A stretch of 64,000 nucleotides of DNA from Brachypodius melanocephalos (taxonomy: Eukaryota > Chordata > Aves > Passeriformes > Pycnonotidae), in the NCBI GenBank assembly GCA_013398615.1, contig VZSR01003798.1:6240045-6304044 (forward strand). Reading direction: 5' to 3'. Made by a program: the position numbers and the translations under genes. Positions 40,733 through 52,328 of this stretch are shown here, in pieces. The notes beneath the pieces are model-generated. The model was not told the DNA's origin, ran no database searches, and saw only the letters and a program-made list of their open reading frames with translations. Positions within the stretch are counted from its first letter, which is position 1, and each line of letters opens with the position of its first letter.

Positions 40733-41450
40733 ATTCAGCAGCTCAAAGAGCTTTAGGCTTTATCACCTTGAAGGCATTAAATAAATAAACATAAAAATAG
40801 CACAGCTTGCACTTCAGCAGAGTATAAACAGGTATTTATAGAAGGAAGTCCCAGTGAAACCACATGCCCTTTCAATCCACTTCCCAGGCAAATAAAGCCC
40901 AGTAATATTGAGGAGTAGAAGTATATCAAGGGTATTTGCAAGCAAACTGAAGGATACCAGCAAGGAGAACCCATGAATTCTGTCAGTCCCATGCATCTGC
41001 TCTGCTCAGATGTTTCAGGGGTCTCAGCCCCTCAGGGCTCAGCACATCTCACATCCAGCTCAAAGAACACAGCAGCAAGGGGTTCCCATTTCCAGTCCAT
41101 TGCTCTAGAGAGCCATACATCCCCAAATCCCTGTAATTAGCCATGGCTGCTGATGTATGGCTGCTTCTCTCCTGTAGCTGTGCCAGACTGATAGTGCTTT
41201 GCTCTTTCTTCCTGCTCCCACTACATGGCAGGCTCCCAGGAGGAAGGAATGAAAGGGCCCTGGTCACAGATTTCTCCTGAGCAGCTAACCCTTGATGGGC
41301 AGGCTCTCCAAGCTGCAGAGGGTTTGTCCATGCCTACACAACAAATAATCAGGAGGGAAAAAAATAAAATCAGTGTACGATTATAGCTAGGCTTGGCCAA
41401 GGCAACGTGGGACAGAATTAAGCCTCATCTGAAAGGCAGGTCATGGCTCT

Positions 41451-41475
41451 GATATATATACATACATACATATAT
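41451..41475. repeat. Short TA/CATA simple repeat
   Basis: The run tatatatacatacataca followed by tatatt forms a short mixed TA and CATA microsatellite. Confidence 0.8.
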
Positions 41476-43389
41476 TTCCCCCCTCTCCCCCACGCTTTGA
41501 AGATGTAGCGATAATTACATAATGAAAAAGAAAATTTAAAAAAAGAAAGGAAGAAAATTTGAAAAAGAAATTAAAAACCCAAATCAACAAAAGCAAAAAG
41601 CCAGGCAACCAAGATATCTTTGCAATGGCTGCTCCTCCTGAATTAGAACTCTGGAATTGTTCTGCAATCAACTCAGCGGACAGTAACCATCTGTTTATGG
41701 AAAAAAATGTTAATGGTCCCCAATCATAATCAAATAGGCAACTGCTTTAAGTACCTTTTAAGTAACACTAAATTACAATGGAACAGCTCTGCAAGTATTT
41801 CTGACATCCACATGCACATCAGCAGTGCCAGCACTTTGATCAGGGCTATTAGAGCAAATATCACATAAACTGATAGCGATGGGATTCCTCAAACATTACA
41901 GAAAGCGTGGGCAGTGTTTGTTTACTGTTCATTCAGTTCTCCCCCACCTTCTTGCTGTTTCTGCATATTCAGAAAGAAAACACATAAATGCATGTGCACA
42001 CACGTGCACACCACCCACCACAGCAGACCCAGTGAAAGCCTGATCCCTGTGTTTTTCTGTCCAAGGCTGAGCTTCCATATGAATTCTCCAACACCCAGAA
42101 AGGCTTGAGGCATTTTTATCAGCAGGACATCACCTGAGCTGTCATTCTCTTAGGTTCCCTTACTTCCATGATTCCAGCAAAGGCCTCTGTAAGTCCTTTT
42201 CCCTCTCCTTTGGGTGGAACTGGCCAGCATGTCCAGAAGCTGCAGCACAGAAAGGGGAAATCCAGGCGGGCAGAGCTGTGCACACACACTTGCAGAGAGG
42301 CAGCACAGTCACACCCCTTATTTCTTTAGGAAATCGGATTAAAAACCAATCAACTCTTTGCCAGCTGTAACCAAGTCTGAACCACTTGCTGGCACTGGCT
42401 CCACTCAAGGAGGAAAACCTTGTCTGGACAATGGAAGGAGTTTTTAATCTCAGAGCCTGGAAAACAGTTAATCTCAGCAAATCTACAGGTGCTCTTGTCT
42501 CTAGATTTTCTTTAGCACCTTTCTCCGCATATCTCAGCTAACTGCATTTGGTTTTTATTGTAGTTGTACAGCACCAGGAATGCATCACAGATACGCATGA
42601 GCACACGTCCTTCATCCCAAGGCACTTGCAAATGTAACAGAAAACAACTTAAAAGGGAATATATTTCAGTCCGTCAACCTAAGTATTTACAGTCTCCATC
42701 ACTGTGCCATCCAAATATTTTGTATGCCCCAGATCTTTTCTGTGCCATTATTATTCTTTCATCAAATTTAATTTTTCTTAGTCCTGGGACTTGCATGCGG
42801 CTTTTTTATTATACTACAAAATTTCATTTCCTGTCATCTGCTGAGATTAAACTTCGATTGGAAGACACTGTTTACAAGGGTTGCAGTGACAAGCCTGATC
42901 CCAGGAGGTGAGGTGTAAAGCCCTCCACCTTGTGTGGGCAGTCAGTGAACATGAGACAGTGGCCCCAGAATTGGAACAAATAGCGGCTGAGAGCAGGATA
43001 TTGGGGTTCGTATTCCCATGTGGTCTATCCCATCCAAAAAAACCAACCCCTTGGGACACAGAGTAAACCAAAGGACTCCAAATTTCAATTTCTTGCTTGA
43101 TAAGACCCTTTTCTTCTTTCCACACTAATACAAGGCTTTAAAAACCATCCCAACCTCCCCTCTGGATACAGCACCCTCCAGCAAGTGGCTGTATTTCTGC
43201 AACTTCAACAAGCCTCAGTTTTAACATTCATTCTTCCCAGTGGCTTTCCCTGCACTGCCTCTGCTGCTCATGCAACACCGCTTTTCACAAAAAGGAGCTT
43301 TGTTTGCCATTTGCCTGCCGCCTCCACCACCCCAGCTCCAGCGATCTCCAGGCTCCCCCCAGCTGCCTCTGCCCACCCCTGCTCCCTCC

Positions 43390-43680
43390 CGGCTACAGCA
43401 GCCAAAGCCGACAGGCGGCCAGAAAGGGGCTCTGACCTCTGCCGTGCCGTGTTAATGAATGCCCTCTCCGGAGGGAGCAGGGGAAGGCGAGAGGGATGGC
43501 CCGGAGCCAGGCCGGGCTCAGCCGGGGAGCGCAGCGCGTCAGAGCCGCTCTCAAAGGAGCTTTTGTCGGTGCCAGCGCTCCGGCCAGCCCGAGGCACGCT
43601 TGGCTCCGCGGGCTTTCCCACCGCTCCACTGCCGCTGGATCAGTAACCGAGCCTGCCTCTGGCAGGGCTGGGCTGCGCTG
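43390..43680. promoter_or_regulatory. Intronic CpG-rich patch (candidate internal promoter or enhancer)
   Basis: I count about 25 CpG dinucleotides in some 290 bases, against a background where CpG is scarce. The sequence is G+C rich, with GCGC and CCGG words and no recognisable repeat. It lies in the 41-kb intron, about 2.8 kb downstream (in transcription sense) of the transmembrane exon. No coding exon is evident. A promoter here could drive a transcript beginning before the juxtamembrane and kinase exons, or an antisense or lncRNA transcript. That role is inference; only the CpG enrichment is seen. Confidence 0.5.
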
Positions 43681-44061
43681 CTCCAAGGCTGTGCTAGTAT
43701 AGAGGGGCTTGACAGCTAGTCTGCAAGCAAAACACTGCTGGCGGGAGAAACAACAATTGGTGATTTCCGAGTGTATCCATAGCAAAGGAGGAGACAAAGG
43801 CCGTCAGCACGGAAACTGATTTTAAAAAAGATACATAAAGAATTTTTGTAGTTAGACTATGTGCATAAGTAAAAGTGTATACGTGTCATTAACTTTTCAC
43901 AAAACTTTTGCCAAATATATTGACGCTAATTGCTTTCCATCAATGAATATACGAAGTCATTGTGATGTAGTCAATGACTTAAGATCACGTTTTGTTAAGA
44001 ACATATAAGCTGAAGAACACACAGAATAAAACTTCAGTTTAGACGGCAATTTTGAATCCTG

Positions 44062-44077
44062 ATTGTGTGTGTGTGTT
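44062..44077. repeat. Short (GT)n repeat
   Basis: About seven GT units with one interruption (gtgtgtgtgtgtttgt). Confidence 0.8.
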
Positions 44078-45137
44078 TGTCATGTCTGACCTGAAAGTGA
44101 CATGCTACCAGCCAGAGGAAGACAAAGGTGGACAGACTATCCCTTCAGAGTCCTCTCCCAGCCCATGTCCCTCAAGTCACGAGTTTGGGTTTTGGACACC
44201 CGGCAGCCTAGTTCTAAGGCTGGTGGGCAATGCAGCAGGCTGGGCAGGGAGCCTTCCAAACCCAATGTGACATCCAACTTTATCAGTCCACGTTCACCTC
44301 TCTCTAGGAAATAAACCATCTGCTCAACACTAGGAGAAGCAGAAGGAAAAAGATGTACTCACAAAGACTCATGAGGTGCTTTAGGTAACATGTCCAACAC
44401 GAGCACACAATGTTCTGCTTCTGACAAAATCAACAGGAAAAACCTGCTCCTGCAGGCCTGCCAAGCTGGGATTTCAACAAGTGGCAACATATCAGCTGGC
44501 AACAAACAGCTCCTGAATCAGGGACGCACTTGCCCAAAAAGACTCAGCATTTGGATTTTTTTATTCCTTAGTAAATGATAACACACTGAGTGCCATAAAG
44601 GATGCCTCCTGCCCAAGAGTTAACTGAGCAGAGCAGAGTTTGGGCAGTGTGAGTGGGCTATAGCAGTGCCTATGACAATTGTCACTTAATAATCTTCCTG
44701 GTTTAAAGATGTATTTGTCTTCCGTCAACTCCATTTCTCCAAGCAAAGCCAATCAAACTTGTAGAAACTTTGCAGGGTTGTGGTTTCATATCAGAATTGG
44801 AAGAAATACAGCATGATGAGGAGGAATGCAGATTTTTCTAGCTAAACAATTTTACGTCTGTTAAAGTTCACACACAAGGTCCCACCATGGCACCCGTCTG
44901 GTTCCTGGGAATGCAGAGTATCCACTGACCTACTTATCCAAACACCTCTAAACAGATACACACATCTGTTCATCAAGACTTGTTACTCACATTGGGCTCA
45001 CTTCACTCCTCTTTGATTCTTCCACTAGAGTCAGATGTTACTTTTCCTTTTCATATTTGTATCTCAAAGTTCCATCAGTGGCACATGCCCAAGCACTTCC
45101 AAAGTATTCTGACAAATCCCTCCAGAAAGCACATAAC

Positions 45138-45258
45138 ATCATCCCAGTTTTCCAGATGCAGAAATTAGAGCAGAAACAGAGGTTAAGACAGCTAATTGCC
45201 TATGGCCACTAAGTGAGTCATTAGAAGAGCTGGGAATTGATCCCAGGAACCATGTCTT
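45138..45258 (-). mobile_element. MIR-like ancient SINE relic
   Basis: The order of words matches an antisense MIR: atcccagttttccagatgc, cagaggttaagacag, cactaagtgagtca, and gagctgggaattgatccc. Divergence is high, as expected for a repeat that predates the bird-mammal split. Confidence 0.55.
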
Positions 45259-46446
45259 CCATTCCTCTACTCCACCCACCAGCCAGTACACTCCACCAGA
45301 TGGTTCTTATCATTGGACATATGGACTAAATATTCCTAAGTTGGTGTAGAAGATTCACTATTTAATTAAATGTCCTGTCTTCTATCTCCATAGGACGCAT
45401 AGGAGAAACTCCAGCCAGAATCCCATCTGGACCCACTCAGGAAATGTCTACGTGAAGAAAACAAAGCCCTAGGCAAGTGCAGGGAACATTCCCAAAACTA
45501 TCAACCTGCCCTGCAGCACAGACCACAGCAAGGCCAGGAAACAGGCAGTGACTGGGGAGCCTTGGGAGAAGCTCATGTTTGTCAAAGCCTGGCTTTAAAC
45601 AGAGCATGCATGAGCCACCAGCTAGGCTGGGAACTGCTTTGTCATGTGAAGGCTCTTCCTTCAGCCTTCACTGGGCACCACCAACGCTGCCCAGCTGGAG
45701 ACACCAGCAGAGTCACAAAAAGCAGATGGCACAGAGTCATCTACTTCTGGCATTGGCTCTGTCAAATCACAGAGCTGGTGCCAGTAGGACAGAGATCAGT
45801 TCTGCCAGGCAAACATCAAACGTCTTCTCACTTCCCAGTCACTATCAGTGACACTTGAAATAAATTTCTGAAGTCATTATTCATGACACAGTGGAGGAAA
45901 CCTTTCATCAGAGTCATCAGAAAGAGACCTTCCACACCACTGCCTTCCCAGTAAGGACATAAAGTGACAGCAGCATCTCAGTCCCCACTCACAGAAAGGC
46001 AAAGAGCGGCTGCACCTGCCTTCCCAGCTGAACTCAAACCAATTTCACATCCTTCTGTCCCCCCTGCACACTCTGTGCTCTGCAGCCAGTGCAGGAGAAG
46101 CCTGTGCATCACCAAGTCCGTAAAACAGATTTCACCCAAGATTGTACTGTCCTGAACACAATGCAGGGCTGGAGGGAATAGGCTCCAAGCTCTCCTGGAC
46201 AACTTGTAGTTGCAGTTATGCACTCATGAGGACCACACATCCACACTTGTGCCCACAGAAGTTCCCATAGGCAAGAACCACCAGCCCACGTTTCTTCATT
46301 AATCTCTCAACAAACAGAAGAGGACTGCATTCCTTTGAGAAGGCTTTGCTTTGTAGGAATAAAGCCACAACACCTTTCCAGCTGTGCTACAAGAGCCGGG
46401 CAATCCTGGAAGGTGCCTCCTGCTAGGGCACAGCGACTGCACCTAC

Positions 46447-46549
46447 CTTTCATCCCAAACTTGGACCGCCGGCCGTACTTGTTGATCATAATAAAGAGGA
46501 CGACCAAGAGGACACAGGCAAAAGCTGCCAGCCCAACCGCTATGGAAAC
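46447..46549 (-). CDS. NTRK3: NTRK3 exon: transmembrane helix
   Basis: A 103-nt exon encoding the single transmembrane segment. The translation starts VSIAVGLAAFACVLLVVLF, adds IMI, and is followed by the basic stop-transfer stretch NKYGRRSKFGMK. The acceptor is tttccttccag and the donor is GTAGGT from 46446. The phase is 0 in and 1 out, with the final G joining GT of the juxtamembrane exon to give Gly. It is nearly identical to mammalian TrkC. Read-through past the donor stays open for 46 further residues with six cysteines before a stop near 46307, so intron retention would give a membrane-anchored receptor without kinase; nothing in the sequence shows that this happens. Confidence 0.97.
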
Positions 46550-48296
46550 CTGGAAGGAAAAAGCCTTAGAGTCAACACAGAGGAATTTAGGAGCCTAAAT
46601 CAGAAACACAGCACCTCCTTGCCCAGGTAACCTTCCTACGGGCTCACACCGTCTGCTGCAGCCCTGTGGGTATCAGCTATGGAGCAAAACAAGATGAAGC
46701 AGCAGGTCCTGGCACAGCTTGGAGGCATTACAGGCTCTTTGCAGGACTGGGAGGTCTGGGATCTTCCCATCAGTGATGCTGTTCTGGCACCAGTTATCCT
46801 CAGCCTCTCACCCCATATATCTGCAGGGAAAAAAGACCTCTGCTCCAATACCTGGACTATCCCTTCCCTGCATCACATCCCAAGCCTCCATTTCTGACAT
46901 CACCTCTTTGCCATGACATTACAACACTAAAGCTATTCAAAGCTCAGCTGGGAACACAATTCTGCCTCCATCCAAACATCCCTCAGGACAGAGTGAGGGA
47001 AAATTACACAACACAAAGAGAAAACAAAAGAAATTAAGTAGAACTAAGGAGTTTTTTCCCCATAAAACTTCTGAGTTTTTCAAAAGCCTCCAACAGTTCC
47101 CTATTTATTGTAATTTTACTAGTAAATATTTATACAAAAACAATGCCCAAGTCCTTCACCAGGGCTGTGGTTCCACTGTGGCAGTGTACAAGCAGGGAAA
47201 GAAAACCTCCTTGCCCTAAAGGGTTTACAATCCCAGGCTTATTTTAATATTTATGAATATTTATTCCTTCCAGTCTTTGCTCAAAATACTTTTATTGCAT
47301 TGATGTAAACAACAATTTCTCTGGCATGCGTTCAATTGTTCTGTACTAGGTCTTGTGATGCATTTAAACTTTGCTTCCTTTTACAAAACTGTATTCTGCT
47401 ATAATAGAAAATACATCATTTAACTAAGAAGAAGTAATTTAATTTTGCAATCCTATTCCCTGCTCTTGGTACATTTATTATGATATTTTAAAATTTTTAT
47501 TTTACCGCACTCTATTCTCATCCCCAGCTTGTTTTCTGTGCTTATATTTAATAATCAGTGCACATTATTACTCCGGCCTCACTGTTCAAACCTTCCAGTT
47601 CAGTTAAAGGAAATTTTCTGTTAGATGAGAACTGAAATCAGGGTGGACTGAGTTTTGCTTATTCTGTTGACACCTCAAAGATTTCAGTATCTTAAAACTT
47701 TCACAGAATTAGAGCAATTGTGTGACCTGCTAATTTTTTTTCTGCTACTACTTATGCACTTTTTTTTTTTCTTTTTCTTTTTTCCACCAGGATTCTACAG
47801 AAGAAAGACAATGCTGATATCTGATAAACCCTAGACTCACTTTCCTTTTTCATGTTAGGCATGTCCTGCACAGCAGGAGAGAGGGCAAACAGACATTGAC
47901 AGAATTGAACCAAACTAAACCCAGGTCCCTCACCAGGCTAAGCTTAACAGATCAATAACAGTCCAAAACACACAATTGCCTGTTTGTTTGTTCTCTGGGT
48001 GATACCTTTTTTTTAGAGTGAGAATTCCTGACCCTGCCAGCAGAGACTTCACAGGATGCCTTGTTTTCAAAGAGTCCCCTGGTTCCACACTGCAGACCCA
48101 AGAGGATCAGATGGTTTGTGTCAGTATTTTACCTGCCTGACACAAGCCACAAAATCCTTCTGATTGCTGTCTTGAGTCATAAAAGAAAAGATTTTCCTTG
48201 CAAACATCTCAAAACAGCAGAGAAATACAAATGGTGACTCATCAATAACAAGGGATGAATGCAAAGCAGTACTGTAGAGAAGAGACCAGCACTCAC
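46550..48296 (-). other. NTRK3: NTRK3 intron between stalk and TM exons
   Basis: A 1747-nt intron, donor GTGAGT and acceptor ttccttccag. It is AT-rich around 47020-47780, with a pyrimidine-rich run at 47760-47786. No exon, repeat family or RNA gene is recognised. Confidence 0.85.
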
Positions 48297-48367
48297 CCCA
48301 AAAGTGTCCTCCTCTGGTTTGTGGGTCACAGTGATCGGTGGGGTGGGACTCACTTCATAATCACCAA
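48297..48367 (-). CDS. NTRK3: NTRK3 exon: membrane-proximal stalk
   Basis: A 71-nt exon encoding GDYEVSPTPPITVTHKPEED followed by TFG, the proline- and threonine-rich extracellular stalk just before the membrane. The acceptor is tggtttcag before TTGGTG and the donor is GTGAGT from 48296. The phase is 1 in and 0 out. Compared with the human stalk as I recall it (DEVSPTPP), the exon has two extra residues next to the acceptor (GDYEV in place of DEV), so the exon is 6 nt longer. The rest of the exon is essentially identical to mammalian TrkC. Confidence 0.95.
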
Positions 48368-49174
48368 CTGAAACCAAAACACCAAACACACAAAACTCAG
48401 TGTGGCTCCCATGGGGCTCCCAAGGCAGCAGCACATTCCAACAGCAGTGCCTGGCCTAATGAGATTCAGTTCACCCTTAAGAGAAGCTGCAGCTTTCTTT
48501 TTCAGAAGGCACAAATCAACCATCAGAGAGTTCCCTGTGAACTTCAGCAGAGAGCACACAGACCAGCACTACACTGACGTTGTTCCAGCCTCACAAATGA
48601 GAAACATTTGCGTGTCTGGTATCCTGGAATAGGTTCCCACCACCCCTGAGCCCTCTTCCTAGTTTTCAGAAATCTACTGAGCTAAGTGGGGTTGAAACAC
48701 AACTGACTCCAGCAAAACTTGATCTGAAGAAACAGTAAATTGAATGTTTTTTGTGGTGTGTGTCGTATGATGGGTTTTGGGGGGGTGGAGGGAAGAATCT
48801 GTCGATGAAACGTGACAGAACTGAGTCCTGCTTCTCATCCCAGCCCACACCAGAAAGATGTTGTTGCTGGGGACAGCCCAGCCTGCATGAAATTAAGATC
48901 CCTTTTGCTATACCACATCCAAGCATCGTTTTCTTTTTAGGATCTTCTTTGGGAAACCACTAGAGACAGGTGAACATCTCCTGGTCTCAGGAGATTACCA
49001 AGCTGGTCACAAGCTCCCCAACAATCTTGCTCATGCACAGGGAAGCCAGGGCTTTGTGCAACCTCCACCAACCTTCTTCTTGCTTCCTCATTTTTGCTAT
49101 GTAAATCACAGGAGGGAAGGGGGCACCACAGAAACAAACCAGCCACAGCATTCAAAAGGCAAGGAGACACTTAC
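48368..49174 (-). other. NTRK3: NTRK3 intron between microexon and stalk exon
   Basis: An 807-nt intron, donor GTAAGT and acceptor tggtttcag. It is short and unremarkable, apart from a G-rich run near 48775-48792 on the plus strand (C-rich in the transcript). No other feature is seen. Confidence 0.85.
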
Positions 49175-49198
49175 TTGAGACAAAGTTGTCTGTACTCT
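49175..49198 (-). CDS. NTRK3: NTRK3 24-nt microexon in the extracellular stalk
   Basis: A 24-nt exon that with its flanking bases encodes ESTDNFVS between Ig domain 2 and the stalk. It is too short to be found as an open reading frame. It was located because the preceding exon ends CCAG and the acceptor tccttt-ccacag here is followed by AGAGTACAG, giving the expected E-S-T-D. The donor is GTAAGT from 49174. The length is a multiple of three and both junctions are phase 1, so skipping it removes eight residues and gives PFP-VGDYEV without a frameshift. Human TrkC has an equivalent 24-nt exon and an isoform lacking it, as I remember. It probably tunes the length of the membrane-proximal linker. 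Confidence 0.9.
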
Positions 49199-51316
49199 CT
49201 GTGGAAAGGACAAAGAGAGAAGCAACACAGTTAGCAGCACAGCAAAGAGAGAGAGGTCTCCTTCCCCACCCACCTCAGACATACTCCACCACCCCAAAGA
49301 GCCCAGGAAACCAACTTTTCATATTTTTTTCCTCTTGGGCAACTGTTCCTGGAAATTGCAGAGCATGTGTCAGCAGGACACACTGGAGTCAGGATGGAGA
49401 ACCTTGGGCTGAAAGAGGAGGGGAGGGATGCTGCTGTGAGGCCAAAATGGAGAACAAGCACCACTTTTGAATGATTGGTAAACAAACCTGCTTTCAGCAG
49501 GAGAGCAAAGCTCAACAAACACATAGGGCTCTGCAGGATGGAGGTGGAGGGGAGAGAAAGATTTTTCCTCGCATGGCAGTGTGCACCCGTGAATAAAATC
49601 CTTCAAGGATGAGAACCAGCTCCATGGAGACCCCAGCTTGGGGCTGGGAGTTAGAGGAGACCTCCTCTGATGTGCTTTTCATGAGCCACTCGGAACAGCT
49701 TCTGAACTGGACACGGAGGCTGTGGCTGTCCAAAGCTGTCTCTTGCCTGAGACAAGCACAGCAGGCTCTGCTGTCAGCCTGCTGACTGCTCCAGTCTATT
49801 CAGCAAAGCTCCTTCAGCTCCCCAGGTGGCTGAGGCCCCAGACAGTGAGGTCTAAAGCCCTTGGTGACACTCAGTTTACACAAAGTGAGAATCACGTCAG
49901 CTTCCAATTCACTCTCTCGTGTAAGAAACTGAGCCCAATATTAACTGGAGTTTACACAGCTTTGCTGGCAGAGGGCTCCTGGAAGGATGCTGAAATGCTC
50001 ACACTGGAACATGGGTGAGGTTTGGAAGGGCAGTGTAAAACAAACCCCAGGTGACAAACACGGCTTTCCAAACCAGGAGAAAAAACCTGAACAAATACTT
50101 TTGTTTTAAGTCAAGCAGATGAGTAACCTTCCTTGGTTTTTTCTAGGAAGAGAGGGGGAAAAAATAGAAAAAAAATGTATTTTATTTGGAGTCTTTTTCT
50201 TCTCTATTAAGGCAGAGTCTAGTCATAAAATTCTTGCTGCTTCTACATTTTCCCCTTTCCATTTTTCTCTGCTGGACTAAGCAAATTCAACAGAAATGCA
50301 CATAAAGGGTTTTTTTCCATTAAACCCTCTTTTTCCAAGCATAAAAAATAGCCAAGAAATTTCAGCTAACTTGAGTTCTATGAGAAGTTCCCAGAGAACT
50401 GAACACTCATCACAGGTACATTAACTTTTGTGGATTAAATGAGGACTTGGTAGCCTGTGGCAGAGATACCAATGACAACATGCAATGAAATTTTTACAGG
50501 AAATGACACAAATATGTCCTGGGAGCCACTGCCCTGCAGCATCAGAGAGAAGGCAGATATGGTATGAAGCTTACATGTCCCAGATCCCAGCTTCTAACAG
50601 CACCTTGCTTCTCTCATTCTGGAAAGCAGAGCGTGGCCTTTTACCAATGAGAGGTTTTTGACCAGGGAGCTCTAAAATACATAGTCATAGGTCCTTTTCT
50701 ATGCTGACAGAAAGTCTTCCAGTCACTGTGTTTTTGTTAATTAATTAAGACTAATAATCTCACCCTGGGTAGTGACAGCAAAGCCCTTGCACTTGTGAAT
50801 TGCTGTGATCAACAAGAAGTTTGAATGAGCCACGCTGGGGAACCTCCAATGTGTGGCATTTTCTGAAGGAGTCTACCTTCAAATGGGAAATTATAAACAT
50901 CAGCTGCAGTGAATGTATATGTCAGCTGAGGTAGTGGACGAAGCAACAAGCTTCAAGGAAAGTAAATTACATCCTGCATTGGGCTGACAGGGTCTGCCAG
51001 GGTGAGGAATGTCTTGGGACTTTGGATCAGAAGAAATAAAGGAAATGGGCCAGCTTCTGCTGAGAGATGGTTCAGGGTCAGTAAGCACCCCATACCAACA
51101 GCACATGAGGCATGGGTGGAGCTGCATTCACAAGGGCAATGTTTTACATATATTCACAGAACCCCATTCCCCCAGAGCCTCTAACACGAGATGCTCTTCA
51201 AACATCAATGTGCTTTTCCACACCACAGCGTGGCTCAGATCCCTTTCCAAAATCAGCTCTCCAGAACAGCGTATCTGCCTCCCTTTCCTGCAGGTCCAGC
51301 ACCTACTTAGGAGCTG

Positions 51317-51390
51317 CCCCCATTTCACAGATGGGGAAACTGAGCCACAAAGGTGGGACCTGACAGAGCTGAGACTGCAAACCTGTGCAC
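51317..51390 (-). mobile_element. MIR-like ancient SINE relic
   Basis: The words cccatttcacagatgggg, aaactgagccacaaagg and agctgagactgcaaacc match the antisense MIR layout. It is short and diverged. Confidence 0.5.
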
Positions 51391-52302
51391 CTCTCCTCAC
51401 CCACCTACGTCTGATAAGCTCTTCTACCCTGACAGAAGGAAGCATAAATAGGTCAGATAGTCAAACTGGGCAGCATCCTTGAAGTCGGAATACAAATTTT
51501 CCACTCCCATCCATATCAGCTCATTTGTTCAATTGTCAGATCTTCAAGGCAGAGATTTGGGTTTGCGTTTATGATATTTGACCTGCGGGAAAACTCTGTG
51601 TACATATATGGTGTGATATAAATAATAAATGAGAGTACCGTTGGTATTTTGCTATATTTAGCAAACGCCCTATTTTGCTGAATTTTCTTGGGCTGCAGGG
51701 GCCAATTTAGAGCTGCCACTTTCTCATGGCATCATTCCTGAAGGCAGCACAGATCTTAACTCCATGATGGCCAGCGTGATGTTGCACAGTCAGGGAACAG
51801 GCCAAGATGCTCCTGTACAGCAGACAGGCCACCACAAAAGTCTCTACAGTGCTTCCCAGAGATGGATCTCCATGTCCTCAAATGCTTTTTTTTTTTGCAC
51901 TTAAGCTGTGAATCACCGGGGAGTACAACAGGGAACTCCAAGCAATCAGTTAAGAAATCCCAGCAAACTGATGCAAAGTGACTAATTGAGCTGTCGCATC
52001 TTTTGTAGCCCTGTCATCCTGGAATTGCACATATCGCATTCGGAAAGAAAACAATCCTGACGCCGCTGCATCCAGCTTTAATCATGTCACAAATGCAGCC
52101 AGAAGTAAGAAAAAAAAAAAGGCAGGCTGCATCACTTCAAAGGCTTTTCCTTTCTATAGCTTATGACTACCACACAGCAGAACACTTTCTGTCTAATAAA
52201 TTCAGCAACCTCTTTGGGGCACCCAAAAGGAGATCCAAAATAATTGGCCAAACTTACATCCTATGCCCACTGAAATTCCTAAAGATCTTTAAAATAAATA
52301 AG

Positions 52303-52328
52303 CAAACAAACAAACAAACAAATAAATA
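52303..52328. repeat. Short (CAAA)n repeat
   Basis: Five CAAA units followed by taaata. Confidence 0.85.

Larger units (their letters stand above)
5473..46446 (-). other. NTRK3: NTRK3 large intron (41 kb) between TM and juxtamembrane exons
   Basis: Intron bounded by donor GTAGGT at 46446-46441 and acceptor ctgtttgcag at 5473-5482. I see no other gene in it. It contains CR1 LINE fragments (7264, 10410, 15328, 35690 and 40409, and possibly 28900 and 38930), an old MIR-like SINE (45138), a CATC microsatellite (9771), short tandem duplications (23956, 29375, 32205), and a CpG-rich patch at 43390-43680. The remainder is unique-looking non-coding DNA. Repeat content is low for 41 kb, which fits a bird genome. 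Confidence 0.85.

Noticed and set aside
43185..43797. Several overlapping open frames across the CpG-rich patch (up to 153 aa)
   Set aside because: High G+C lowers stop frequency on both strands, so all frames stay open; none has a recognisable domain.
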